Notes under the pieces: model-generated | The model's input: the letters and a program-made list of their open reading frames with translations, nothing else | What the model was told of the DNA's origin: nothing | The model's database searches: none | NCBI RefSeq assembly: GCF_029931775.1 | Contig: NC_079321.1 | Coordinates: forward strand, 12,668,501 to 12,732,500 | Direction of reading: 5' to 3' | Length of the DNA: 64,000 nt | Origin: Euleptes europaea | Lineage: Eukaryota > Chordata > Lepidosauria > Squamata > Sphaerodactylidae | Position numbers and translations under genes: made by a program | Shown here: positions 53,698-63,678 of the stretch, piece after piece | How the letters are laid out: each line of letters starts with the position of its first letter | How positions within the stretch are numbered: position 1 is the first letter of the stretch

Positions 53698-54019
53698 AAA
53701 TGCGTATACATGATAAAGAAGTAACAAATATGCAAGCCCCGAAGTTAATGCTATATAGAGGTGGTCTCAGTCATGGGCAACCTGGGCAGTTGCCTTGGGC
53801 CATGGGCTGGGCTGGCCCCTAACTGCACACTGCTCTGCCCTCCCCCAATGGAGGGGGAAGAGGAGTAAGAGCCAGTGACCATGAAGCCTGCTGGTCAACT
53901 CGATGGCTGCCTACCCCCTCCAAGGCTCACTCTATGGCCGTCCGCCATACCACACCTGCCTGCTCACCTTGTACAGTGCAAGGGCTGCTCCTGGCTTGAG
54001 TTTGGGGTGGCCCAGGTGG

Positions 54020-54490
54020 TGGTGCTCGTACATAACATAAGGACATAAGAAACACCATGCTGGATCAGACCAAGGCCCCTCAAGTCCAGCAGACCAAGCC
54101 TCCTCAAGTCCAGGTATCTTCATCTCCCAACTCCTCAAAAACAGAAAAGCAAAACCAACCCCCAAACAGCAAATACATCATTCTATAAGTTACAAATAGG
54201 CATTCAATAGTCAATTCACCTTTTAATGACCCCTTACTGCGCTGATGTTCAGGGTGGTAATCTCATAAGAATGTAAGAACATAAGAAAGGCCATGCTGGA
54301 TCAGGCCAAGGTCCATCAAGTCCAGCAGTCTGTTCACACAATGGCCAACCAGGTGTCTCTGGGAAGCCTATAAACAAGACAACTACAGCAGCATTGTCCT
54401 GCCTGTGTTCTACAGCACCTAAAATAATAGGCACACTCCTCTGATCCTGGAGAGAATAGGTATGCATCATGACTTGTGGTGGTGGCAGTG
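54020..54490 (-). mobile_element. Two CR1-like LINE 3' ends
   Basis: 54030-54130 (ataagaaacaccatgctgga...) and 54262-54490 (agaaaggccatgctggatca ... gagaataggtatgcatcatg), both antisense, same family as 5821. Confidence 0.75.
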
Positions 54491-54709
54491 ATCCCAGGGC
54501 TCCATCCTGGACTTTTGCCCAGGGCCCAGAATAATTAAGACTACCCTTGGTGTTATTGCAGTACATTACCTGGTTCAAAGCCAGGGCTGTGAGCCTACAG
54601 TTCTGTCATAGGCAGGAGTCAAATATTGTTCATAATTCATTCCTTACATTTATGCTCTGGTTCCTGGCCAGAAAAGATTGCTAATGTGGCTAACAATATA
54701 ATATAATTT

Positions 54710-54985
54710 CTCTACTTTTAAATAGCCTCAAAGCAGTTTACAATCTCCTTCCCTTCCCCTCCCCACAACAGACACCTTGTGAGGTAGGTGGGGCTGAGAG
54801 AGTTCTGAGAGAATGGTGACTGGCCCAAGGTCACCCAGCAGGCTTCATGTGGAGGAGTGGGGAAACCAACCCAGTTCACCAGATTAGAGTCCGCCGCTCA
54901 TGTGGAGGAGCCAGGAATCAAACCCAGTTCTCCAGATTAGAGTCCACTGCTCTTAACCACTACACCACGCTGGCTCTCTGTATAA
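54710..54985 (-). mobile_element. Sauria-type SINE
   Basis: Antisense: cttcccttcccctccccaca ... gaatcaaacccagttctcca ... taaccactacaccacgctgg. The tail is replaced by tctacttttaaatagcctc. Confidence 0.88.
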
Positions 54986-55461
54986 ATACTAAAGACAAGA
55001 ACAAATAAAATAACAATTTAATACATGAAAAACACTTCAATAAGAAACAGGTCCAAAAAGATTTCCTTAAAAGGAAAAAAAAGCACATAAAAGCCCACGA
55101 TTTATAATCCCAAGTAGGACTGTCAATAAATAAAATATTAAATTAGTCAAATGCAGTCCTAAATAAGACTGTCTTCAGTTGTTTCCGAAAGATCAAAAGT
55201 GAGAGGGCAAGGCACACCATTCTAGGGAGGTTGTTGCATAATCATGGGGCTGCCAACCAAAAGGCCCTCTCTCATCTGTCCACCAAAAAAACATCTTTAG
55301 TCAGGAGATTTCCAAGGAAAGGTTGTTAAGGCTACTGCCGCATACAGATTATCCCGTCCCAGACAGGAATTGGGATTGGAAAATGTATTGGGTCCCTTCT
55401 TGCTCTGAGTTTATGTAAACTTTTTTCCCTCTTTTAAAATCTCTCTTTTTTTTAAACCCAG
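54986..55461 (-). mobile_element. Old LINE-like fragment before exon 6
   Basis: About 55130-55290: agtcctaaataagactgtct, gtgagagggcaaggcacacc and ggctgccaaccaaaaggccc resemble a widespread old reptile LINE 3' region (possibly L2-type). Family uncertain. Confidence 0.4.
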
Positions 55462-55617
55462 AGTAAAATTGGCTGGAGTAATGCCACTCGCTTACTGGTG
55501 TACGCCACAGATGATGGTTTCCATTTTGCCGGGGATGGAAAACTCGGAGCCATCTTAACTCCTTTTGATGGGAAGTGCCACCTGGAGGAAAACATGTATA
55601 AAAAAAGCAATGAATAT
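55462..55617 (+). CDS. ITGB2: ITGB2 coding exon 6: beta-I domain
   Basis: Acceptor tttttttaaacccag, 52 codons, donor tat|gtaagt. Peptide [52 protein letters not shown]. The [14 protein letters not shown] block is the integrin beta-I signature, and NAT is a potential glycosylation site. A hAT element starts at the base after the donor hexamer (55624). Confidence 0.96.
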
Positions 55618-55623
55618 GTAAGT

Positions 55624-55809
55624 CAGGGGCGCCGAACTTATTTGTTACGAGGGCCGGACATGATATAACTGTAACTTGGTTGGGCCGGGCCAGGCCTCGC
55701 CAGCCCAGATCGGGAGCGGGGAAGAAGCAGCCGCCTCGCCTGACTCGCAGGCTGGATAAGAGCTCTCCAGGGGCCGAATCCAGCCCTCAGGCCATACGTT
55801 TGACACCCA
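55624..55809. mobile_element. ITGB2: hAT MITE abutting an ITGB2 splice donor
   Basis: Left end caggggcgccgaacttattt, right end catacgtttgacaccc. Flanks atgtaagt (55616-55623) and acataagt (55810-55817) match 6 of 8. The left flank contains the whole exon 6 donor hexamer gtaagt. The interior is GC-rich (ggccgggccaggcc). Confidence 0.8.
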
Positions 55810-56057
55810 ACATAAGTCCTCTGAGCTTGCAGTATACCCCATAAAGTATTTGCTAGTGAGCACTGATGTGTTATCGTAATTAGATATTTCTGGCTACAGT
55901 GGGAACTGAACAGCTCGTACAGCTTCTTTCTTCTCATCGTTCTCAGAGAATATACCCGCCGACAGTATAAAAATGTGAAAGCATATGATTTTCCTCCGTC
56001 CGTTTGGGCTGCACAATTTTGGGGTTAAGTAATTATGGCCTGACAGCAATGCTGATT

Positions 56058-56325
56058 CTGTGAACTTAAGCCGATAATGGGAGGGAGGGCAGGAAGAGAT
56101 GAGTTGGTGCTCATGTCCAGGGTAATGACAATCGCCACTTAGGGGTCAGGAAGGAATTTTCCTCCAGGCCAGATTTGCCAGGGATCCTGGAGGTTTTTTT
56201 GCCTTCCTTCCAGGGATCACTGGGGGTGTGGGAGGGGAGGTAGTTTGAAGTTTCTGCATTGTGCAGGGGGTTGGACTAGATGATCTTGGAGCTCCCAACT
56301 CTGTGTTTCTATGTTTCAAGATTTA
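56058..56325 (+). mobile_element. CR1 LINE 3' end
   Basis: gctgattctgtgaacttaag ... aggaaggaattttcctccag ... ggttggactagatgatcttg and a ctctgtgtttctatgttt-like terminus. A diverged CR1 subfamily. Confidence 0.8.
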
Positions 56326-56442
56326 TAATCTGTACTACAAGAATCATTTAAAGTTAAAAAAGGACCCAAAATTAAAATCTAAAATTACGGATACTACTTA
56401 TTTCACAGCTTCTTTAGAAGAAAGGAGGAAGATGGCTAATGG

Positions 56443-56655
56443 GGAGGGGCTGTGGCTCAGTGGTAAAGCATCTGCTTGGCATGTAGAAGGTCCCAGGTTC
56501 AATCCCCGGGATCTCTAGTTAAAGGGACTAGGCAAGTAGGTGATGTGAAAGACTTCTGCCTGAGACCCTGGTGAGTCGCTGCCGGTCAGAGAAGACAATA
56601 CTGACTTCGATGGACTGAGGATCTGATTCAGTATAAGGCAGCTTCATGTGTTCAG
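56443..56655 (+). mobile_element. tRNA-Ala-like SINE
   Basis: ggctgtggctcagtggtaaa head, caggttcaatccccggg B box, cagcttcatgtgttc end. Full length. Confidence 0.92.
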
Positions 56656-56868
56656 TGGCTGAGATTGCATGATTTCTCTGGTCGAAAAGAGTGTGGTCTA
56701 TATTTAAAAAAATCATCTCGCTTAAAGATGGTGGCATAGTAAATGGGCTTGTAAACCAAACTGATGACTTGAATGCCAACCAAGACCAAATCTTGGAAAA
56801 CCATGTGTGCCGAGTTGAAAAGAGAGCACACCAAAAGTAGCTTTCACCGATGTTTCCTTTGTCAACAG

Positions 56869-56964
56869 GACTATCCATCCGTTGGCCAGTTGGTGCAAAA
56901 ACTTGAAGAACATAATATCCAGCCCATTTTTGCAGTTACTAGGACAGTCTCTGAAACATATCGA
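56869..56964 (+). CDS. ITGB2: ITGB2 coding exon 7: beta-I domain
   Basis: Acceptor cctttgtcaacag, 32 codons, donor cga|gtaagc. Peptide [39 protein letters not shown] and NIQPIFAVT are invariant integrin beta motifs. Confidence 0.95.
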
Positions 56965-57252
56965 GTAAGCAAAATTTCCAGAGATATAGAAAGTTAGTTA
57001 TGCATTGACTATGGTGAAAAAAATGAAAGGTTCACTGTACTGTCCTAAGCAGAGTTATACCCTTCCAAATCCATTGGAGTCAGTGGGCTTTTGGGAGTAG
57101 AGCCTGAGGAGGGCGGGGTTTGGGGAGGGGAGGGACTTCAATGCCATAGAGTTCAATGGCCAAAGCGGCCATTTTCTCCAGGTGAACTGATCTCCATTGG
57201 CTGGAGATCAGTTGTAATAGCAGGAGATCTCCAGCCAGTACCTGGTGGTTGG

Positions 57253-57827
57253 GGGAGAAAATAGACACCACTGTACTAGTATCGGGAGATTAGGAAGTCA
57301 GTACAGGAGCGAAAAACACATATAGGTGCAAAGACTGTTTATATGCTACTGTGTCTAATATAATACGCACTCATAAATACACAAGGTGTACAACACGTAC
57401 AATCATATCAAGCACAAACATACAAAACCATCTCAGGGATGGTGGTAACAAGGAACAGTTCAATTCAAAAGTGCAATGTCTCTCAAAGTATACACATCAA
57501 ACTTCTGTATTTTGTATACATCTCATGCAGGTAAGTGAGCACATATAACAGATACTTAATATTCAGGGAGGAATAACTTCATGGAGGATACGGCCGTTTC
57601 AAATTCTTTGCAATTGAATTCTTCATCAGTCCTTCGAGCATGTTTCTCTTATATTGCACATCTTAATAGTAATAATAATGAATTTCAAAGTGCTGGATAC
57701 AGGTTAGTTCCCACGAAGGGTAACATTCACAAATGTAGCCATTGTGTATTTTTGAGTGCATATTATATTAGACACAGTAGCATATAAACAGTCTTTGCAC
57801 CTATATGTGTTTTTCGCTCCTGTACTG
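57253..57827 (-). mobile_element. Penelope-like non-autonomous element with ~83-bp inverted repeats
   Basis: A 575-bp insertion with a perfect 16-bp duplication agtacctggtggttgg (57237-57252, 57828-57843). 57300-57382 (agtacaggagcgaaaaacac...) is repeated inverted at 57744-57826 with very few differences. About 47 bp precede the left arm. A hammerhead-like motif lies in the unique centre. Long variable target duplications plus terminal repeats plus a hammerhead are features described for Penelope-like elements. No coding sequence is present, so the assignment is inference. Confidence 0.65.
57583..57634 (-). ncRNA. Type I-like hammerhead ribozyme candidate
   Basis: Minus strand: aagga, CTGATGA, one unpaired a, helix II gaattc/gaattt (6 bp with one G-U) closing a 9-nt loop, GAAAC, ggcc loop, GTA, tcct. 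All invariant core boxes are present in order (CUGAUGA, GAAA, GUH with H = A). Stem I is agga/tcct and stem III is two base pairs with a 4-nt loop, as in the minimal hammerheads known from retroelements. Predicted cleavage follows the a at 57589. Confidence 0.65.
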
Positions 57828-57934
57828 AGTACCTGGTGGTTGGCAACCCTAGCTTTGATCAGTGTGACTCTGCTTCAGATTGTACTGTCAGGCGTCTATG
57901 GGTTTTTATTGGGATAAAACGCATTGCTGTGGAA

Positions 57935-58090
57935 TTGTATGGTATAGCCCAATGTTGTCAGATCTTGGAAGCTAAGCAGGGTCAGTACTTGGACCACCAA
58001 AGAAGACACTGCAGGCTTCTCACTTGCCTTGAAAGCTCCTTGCTGGAGTTGCCCTAAGTCAGTTACAACTTGACTGCACTTATGTAACAC
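57935..58090 (+). mobile_element. 5S-rRNA-derived SINE, shortened
   Basis: tgttgtcagatcttggaagc, taagcagggtcagtacttgg, then the SINE body and cagttacaacttgactgcac tail. Confidence 0.8.
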
Positions 58091-58958
58091 GCGTGGGACA
58101 TATTAGGAAAGCTGACATTGTTTTTTTTAATTATCAGTCAATTTATACCCCTCCCTCCCCTGACACAATGCCGTGCTCAGGGCAGCTTCCTACAGCGATC
58201 ACATAATAATTTACAAATAATTTCCAAACAGACTTGTAATAAAATCACTCCTGATTAGATAAAACTCTTCCCATTAACTAACACATCAAACTAAAGGGAA
58301 CTGAATTAAAACTGGAAGCTCTCCTCACCCTTTCCCCCCAGCTGGTTTCCGTTTGATTTATTTCAGGGCAAGTGTTACCCATCTCAGAGCCCGCCCACCC
58401 ACTATGCTTCTGCATGACTCCCTGTTCTCCCTAGTGAAAAGAGGAAATCCCAGAACAGTGATTCATCCAGAGATGCAACAGAAAAGCATCCTCCGAAGGG
58501 CTGGTCGTTCAGTTCCATCAAACTGCGCAACTGATAACACTGCAACAAAAATTACCGATGACAAGCAAAGGCTAGCTGGAAGCAGGCAGACCCAGAGCAG
58601 GGACTCATACAGAGACCGCACTGAGGGAGGGTGTTTTGGGCTTGGGTGGTTTTTTTAACCATGTAATTAAATTTGAGGATGCATTCACACCATCTTGTTC
58701 AAAGCTTGCCCTGGATCTCTTTGGGCACAGCAGAAGGAAGACACAGACATGGGGCTTTGCTTAATTTAAGACCTCACTTACCTTAAGATATCCATCACTT
58801 TGGCCTAAAAACTCCTTGGAGGGAGTCTTAAAATGGGGCTGAGCAGAAGGCTAGGATACAAGCCATTTTGCTTTTATATTATAACCTGATAGACATTATT
58901 GTTCTTTATCTAATGGAGCGAGGCGACCCTTTTTCAGTCCTTTGCCCTTCATTGGTAG
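58091..58958. other. ITGB2: ITGB2 intron, little recognised
   Basis: 58135-58270 may be an old SINE/LINE end (atttatacccctccctcccc). Otherwise nothing. Confidence 0.4.
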
Positions 58959-59048
58959 AAACTCAGTGAGATGATCCCCAAGTCTGCTGTCGGAGAGCTG
59001 CGGGAGGATTCCAATAATATCGTCCAGCTTATCCAGGATGCTTACAAC
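58959..59048 (+). CDS. ITGB2: ITGB2 coding exon 8: beta-I domain C-terminal helix
   Basis: Acceptor cccttcattggtag, 30 codons, donor aac|gtaagt. Peptide [39 protein letters not shown] and NIVQLI are conserved in all integrin beta chains. Confidence 0.96.
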
Positions 59049-59574
59049 GTAAGTGTTACTAATAATATTGCTTCCACCCTTTAGAAGATGTATTTTATTT
59101 AAACTAATGCTTGCTATAATTTCAAGGATGTTTACGTGGCTAGCTCATTCCAACTTTGGGAAGATGTTTTTCAGGGTGTGGCTGAACAGCCCCTTCTCCA
59201 CTTGCCCGGTTTCTTTTCTTCTACTTCCTTTTTCTTCACTGGGAGTGCAGCTGTGGTTAAAGCCACTGGCGTGCTCAGAAAAAGGGGGAGAGAACTGTGG
59301 CTATGTAAGAAATGTGGAAGAAAAGTCAACCGCTGATATTCTTCCCCTATTACTTTTGTTAAATCAGAAGCAGGAAGAAACAGTCTGAATAATTTCAAGT
59401 GCTTCTTTCCTCTTTCTCCTGCCAATTGTATTTGTTGTGAGCTGGATGCCTTGGGTTGGCCAGGCTGTAAGGAAAGCGAAGCCCTGCTTGACGTCTCTTT
59501 CCCCAAGTTTACTGCTCTCTTAGTTATCTTCTGCCTTAGAGGGAAATGAAATAAGACTATGCTTTCCTTGGGGG
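59049..59574. other. ITGB2: ITGB2 intron
   Basis: No repeat recognised. Confidence 0.4.
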
Positions 59575-60308
59575 GGACTTGTCTGAGCAGTAGTGTGTGT
59601 GAAAAGGATCTTGGGGTCTTAGTAGACTGAAAACTGAACATGAGTCAGCAGTGTGATGCGGTAGCTAAAAAGGCAAATGCGGTCTTGGGCTGCATCAACA
59701 GAAGTATAGTCTCCAGATCACGCAAAATGATGGTATTGCTTTACTCTGCTCTGGTTAGACCTCTTCTAGAGTACTGTGTTCAGTTTTGGGCACCACAATT
59801 TAAGCAAGATGTAGACAAGCTGGAACGTGTCCAGAGGAGGGCAACAAAGATGGTGAGGGGTCTGGAGACCAAGTCCTATGAGGAAAGGTTGAAGGAGCTG
59901 GGTATGTTTAACCTGAAGAGAAAACTGAGAGGGGATATGATAACCATGTTCAAGTATTTGAGGGGCTGTCATATAGAGGATGGTGCTGAGTTGTTTTCTG
60001 TTGCCCAAGAAGGCCGGACCAGAACCAACTGGTTGAAATGAAATCAAAAGAGTTTCCGTCTAGACATTAGGAAGAATTTTCTAAGTTACAGCAGTTCCTC
60101 AGTGGAACAGGCTTCCTCAGGAGGTGGTAAGCTCTCCTTCCATGGAGGTTTTTAAGAAGAGGTTAGATGGCCATCTGTCAGCAATGCTGATTCTGTGACC
60201 TTAGGCAGATGATGAGAGGGAGGGCAGTTGTGAATTTCCTGCATTGGGCAGGGGGTTGGACTTGATGGCCCTGGTGGTCCCTTCCAATTCTATGATTCTA
60301 TGATTCTG
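59575..60308 (+). mobile_element. CR1 LINE 3' end, sense
   Basis: Same subfamily as 31955-33376. The frame 59640-60041 reads MSQQCDAVAKKANAVLGCIN, LYSALVRPLLEYCVQFWAPQ and KMVRGLETKSYEERLKELGM before it is interrupted. The end is ccaattctatgattctatga. Confidence 0.92.
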
Positions 60309-60399
60309 TTCCACTAGCTCTCAACGTGCTATCCATGTAGCACTTAATCCTTAGGACGCCTGGGTGTTTTACAAGTGCAGTGTTATATTTTCCAGTGGA

Positions 60400-60590
60400 T
60401 ATGGAATGGTATATCATAGCCCGATCTTGTCAGATCTCGGCAGCTAAACAGGGTCAGATGGGAGACCATCAAGGAAGACTCTGCAGAGGAAGGCAATGGC
60501 AAACCACCTCTGCTTCTCACTCACCTTGAAAACCCTATGGGGTCACCGTAAGTTGTCTGCGATTTGACAGCAGTTCACATACACATATTT
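60400..60590 (+). mobile_element. 5S-rRNA-derived SINE
   Basis: agcccgatcttgtcagatct, cggcagctaaacaggg, then the body and tctgcgatttgacagcagtt. The 5S middle part (tagtacttgg) is deleted. Confidence 0.85.
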
Positions 60591-60729
60591 TCCCGTTCTC
60601 TTTAATCCTAGTCAGCCATTGGGAGGAAAAAAACTAACCCTAACCATTTCCCTCCTGCCCTTGGGAGATTCTCCTCAGTTTTCTCCCCAAGGCACAGGAA
60701 GATTTTTATTCTTTGCTTCTCACCTAAGC

Positions 60730-61600
60730 ATCACTGTGGTAACTTGACGGGGCTAGTAAATGACGTCGTGAGGGCCAGAAGGGGAAGACCGCCCCAGCCC
60801 ACCTTCGAAGAATTTTGGCTGCGGTCGCGAGAATGAGAGCCAAGCGCTGGGCATCGTCAGACCTGACGTACAATGAGGGGCGGAGCCAAGGGAAGGGATA
60901 TTATGGACTGGGTCGGGCAGACCCTCTTTGGAAGTCGAACAAAGGAGACATCCATTCTCCCTCCCTCGGTTTCAGAGTAGGCGCAAGCTGGTCGCCCCTC
61001 TGGGGGCTGGGTAGGATTTTTTTGCCCCCCTGGCGCAATTGGCGACTAGCCGGGGTTTTTTCCCCGCCTATCCTACTCTGAAAATGATAGGTAGTATGCG
61101 GGAGCAGTGCGGGAAAAGGTGGTTTCATGATTATGGTACAACTCCAGTGAGCACCCTGAGGCATCAGTTTGGAAGATGAAGGAGTAACCTTCAGACCAGG
61201 ACTGGGGCCTCGGTGCCTGGCAGGGACCTGGGACAGGAACTCATTGAGGGGTGCCGCTATCCTTTACCTATAGACCTTGCAGCTAGGGTGGATTGGACAT
61301 GGCACACCTCCCTCAAGCACTAAAAAGGCTTGGCAAGGAAGAGCAGGAGCCGTACCACACGTGACGGCTCAGAGCTCAGAGCCAGGGTAGGTCTCGCCCT
61401 AAGAACGGGGGATGCAGAAAACAAGAGGAGGCCTGACTCTTCAGCATCCCCAATGGCCCGCACTGCAGTCAGTTATTGGGGATGTTTTGGTTGTGTGCGC
61501 TGCAGATCCCTCTTGAACAATAAAAATGAAGTTGGCCCTTTTGATTATCCCAGCTCCGGTGTCAGCTGTTGTTATTACGCATCTGCGGACAAATGTTCTT
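60730..61600 (+). other. Unclassified repeat-like block
   Basis: GC-richer than its surroundings. It contains an imperfect inverted pair (cggtttcagagtagg at about 60968, cctatcctactctgaaaatg at about 61067), several short unrelated frames, and an aataaaaatgaag motif at about 61518 that could be the 3' end of a retrotransposon. I cannot assign a family. Confidence 0.35.
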
Positions 61601-61756
61601 ATCCGTGTCAAACACCTCTTGGGAAAGAGACTGTAGGAGGTGGGTGGATTACACTTAAGATACTTCCTTGTGTTTTTCCTCGACGATAGTGTAGAAGATG
61701 GGATACTTCAGTTACTGTCTGCTTCTCAAATCAACCTCGTTCTCGTTTCTTCACAG

Positions 61757-61897
61757 AACTTGTCTTCCAAAATCATTTTGGACCATGGTCCCTTGCCAAA
61801 CAGCATCAAAATCACATATGACTCCTTCTGCCCTAACAAAATGAATACTGAGGGCAGACCAAGAGGGGAGTGTGACAACGTCAAGAAAAACGACGAG
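61757..61897 (+). CDS. ITGB2: ITGB2 coding exon 9: hybrid domain
   Basis: Acceptor tctcgtttcttcacag, 47 codons, donor gag|gtagga. Peptide NLSSKIILDHGPLPNSIKIT, YDSFCPNKMNTEGRPRGECD, NVKKNDE. Matches human NKLSSRVFLDH...KVTYDSFC...PRGDCD in order and length. Confidence 0.95.
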
Positions 61898-63094
61898 GTA
61901 GGAGAATACCAACTTCCATGTTTCTGTTCTGCTCCAATTGTTGAGTGCACTGATTAAAAAAAAATCAGGACAATCTGTATTTTATAGAGAGCTAGGCCAC
62001 TTGTGTTCACTTTCCGCTTAAGTCCCCTTCCCCAAATCCTTTTAAAAGGTACAGCCTGCCTGCCATCTTCACGAGTGGAGAATATGTCTGTGATTCCTTT
62101 TTCCATTGATCAACCATTACTTGGTGACATTTAGAGTTACAGAGGTCATGCTGCAGCCTCCTTTATTCCCTGTTTCAGCCAGGACCTAACTTTTCAGTAT
62201 GCACAATATCCCATTCCTTGGTAGCTCGATGCTGTTCGAACGCAAAACCAACCCGGGCCCTCCCATTCCTCTGTTAATCCGACTTTCCCTCTCCCCTGAG
62301 CTTAGCCCGGGTCAAGTTTCCGGGCAGATGGCAAGCATGGGGAACACAGAAGATTGGCTTCTCTCACAGCCAATCACATAGCAGTATGTAAAGAGGCAGG
62401 GATTCAAGTGCTTCCTGCTTCCTCGGGGCTCTTTCTGAGCAAAAGAAAGGCTTTTAAAAAACAAGGCTTGGATTCCCCCCCCCCTTCTTTCATATTGCTC
62501 CGTTTTTTGTTTTTTTTGTTCTTAAAATGCTTTTTTATGTGGCAGTTGGGTTTGTGGGGGAGGAAATCTTCTCTTACAGTGAGCACTGCGAAGTAAGCCA
62601 ATTACAGAGCAGCATTTAAAGGGGCGGGACTTGATTTGAGCTTGGGAGACGGCCGTTGCAGAGATTCCCAACAGGTAAGTGTGAGTCCAGCCAGTAACGA
62701 ACCTCAGTAAAACTCCCATGCATAAATGAACTCAGAGACTCTGTAAAGATAGGTTATTGATTAGGATGGTCTATTCCCAGAAGCAAATGCATCGGATGGC
62801 TTCCTGACGCCCTCAAGGCGTTTCCGACTAACATGGTTGATGTTCCTCTCAGTGCTCTGTGGTCAGTTTGTAGAATGTGAAGGTCTGAAGCTGGATGGAT
62901 CTGGGGAATCCGTTTCATTTGAAAAAGCCAACAGAAAGGCTTTGCCCAGATGCATTAGTGGTAGAGAAGTAAGCCATCTGCCACCACCAACACAGAACAG
63001 GCCTGCAGAGATGCTCTATGCTGTGTTCAGCCATATTCACGTTTTCCTCCATTGGCACTTACAGACATATAACAAATTGCTTGATTGTCCCTAA
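61898..63094. other. ITGB2: ITGB2 intron with a diverged internal duplication
   Basis: 62360-62400 (cagccaatcacatagcagta, gtaaagaggcaggga) resembles 62590-62635 (aagccaattacagagcagca, ttaaaggggcgggac) in direct orientation. No family recognised. Confidence 0.4.
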
Positions 63095-63180
63095 GTCCTC
63101 AGTAAGCCAAGGGGGCAGAGTGGAGATTTGAACCCGGGTCTCCTAGATCTTAATTCAACACTCTAACTATTACACCATGA
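63095..63180 (-). mobile_element. tRNA-derived SINE, type D, head fragment
   Basis: agtggagatttgaacccggg, tctcctagatcttaattcaa, ctctaactattacaccatga. Antisense tRNA-like head only. Confidence 0.65.
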
Positions 63181-63397
63181 TGTTGTCATTGCTGCAGAAG
63201 ACACCAATGTTGTCATTCTTGCAGCGCATGTGTCACACCCAACAGAAGGAGTTCTGGGCATTCAATTGAAGACAGAAAAAAATATTTTTGAGTGCAAGGG
63301 ACTTTCTTACAACCATGGCAGCTAGCAACACCAGTCTTACGTCAGGAAGCCTGTTTGGGGGCTCTAATTCACTGAAGAATTCTTTGTCTTCTTACAG

Positions 63398-63585
63398 ATT
63401 ACCTACCGAGTGAAAATTACAGCAACCGAGTGTGTTCAGAACCAAGCCCTGACTATCCGTGCTCTAGGTTTCACCGACTCCGTCAAGGTGAACATACGGA
63501 GTCGATGTGATTGTGAGTGTGATGAGGAAAGACTGGATCCCTCTGTCTGTAGTGGACACGGCAAAGTAGATTGTGGAATCTGCAG
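63398..63585 (+). CDS. ITGB2: ITGB2 coding exon 10: hybrid end and first stalk cysteines
   Basis: Acceptor tttgtcttcttacag, 62 codons plus two bases, donor ag|gtaatc. Peptide ITYRVKITATECVQNQALTI, RALGFTDSVKVNIRSRCDCE, CDEERLDPSVCSGHGKVDCG, IC. RALGFTD closes the hybrid domain, and CDCECD...CSGHG...CGIC starts the integrin EGF modules. The next exon lies beyond the window. Confidence 0.95.
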
Positions 63586-63678
63586 GTAATCCATTTGCTT
63601 CGGCTCTCAGGTTGGCCCCTCCGCCCGACAATAGGACATACAAGGTCTATTGGGAGATTTTAACCATCCTCACAATGT

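Larger units (their letters stand above)
57092..57852 (-). mobile_element. hAT MITE, 'TAGGGTTGCCA' family, split
   Basis: Antisense copy from gggagtagagcctgaggagg through the sequence up to 57252, resuming after the insertion at 57828 and ending in ggttggcaaccctag. Confidence 0.88.

Noticed and set aside
44027-63585. ITGB7 or ITGB1 instead of ITGB2
   Set aside because: The PSI, specificity-loop and beta-I segments follow ITGB2 residues ([24 protein letters not shown]), and SLX9 as divergent neighbour is the ITGB2 setting.
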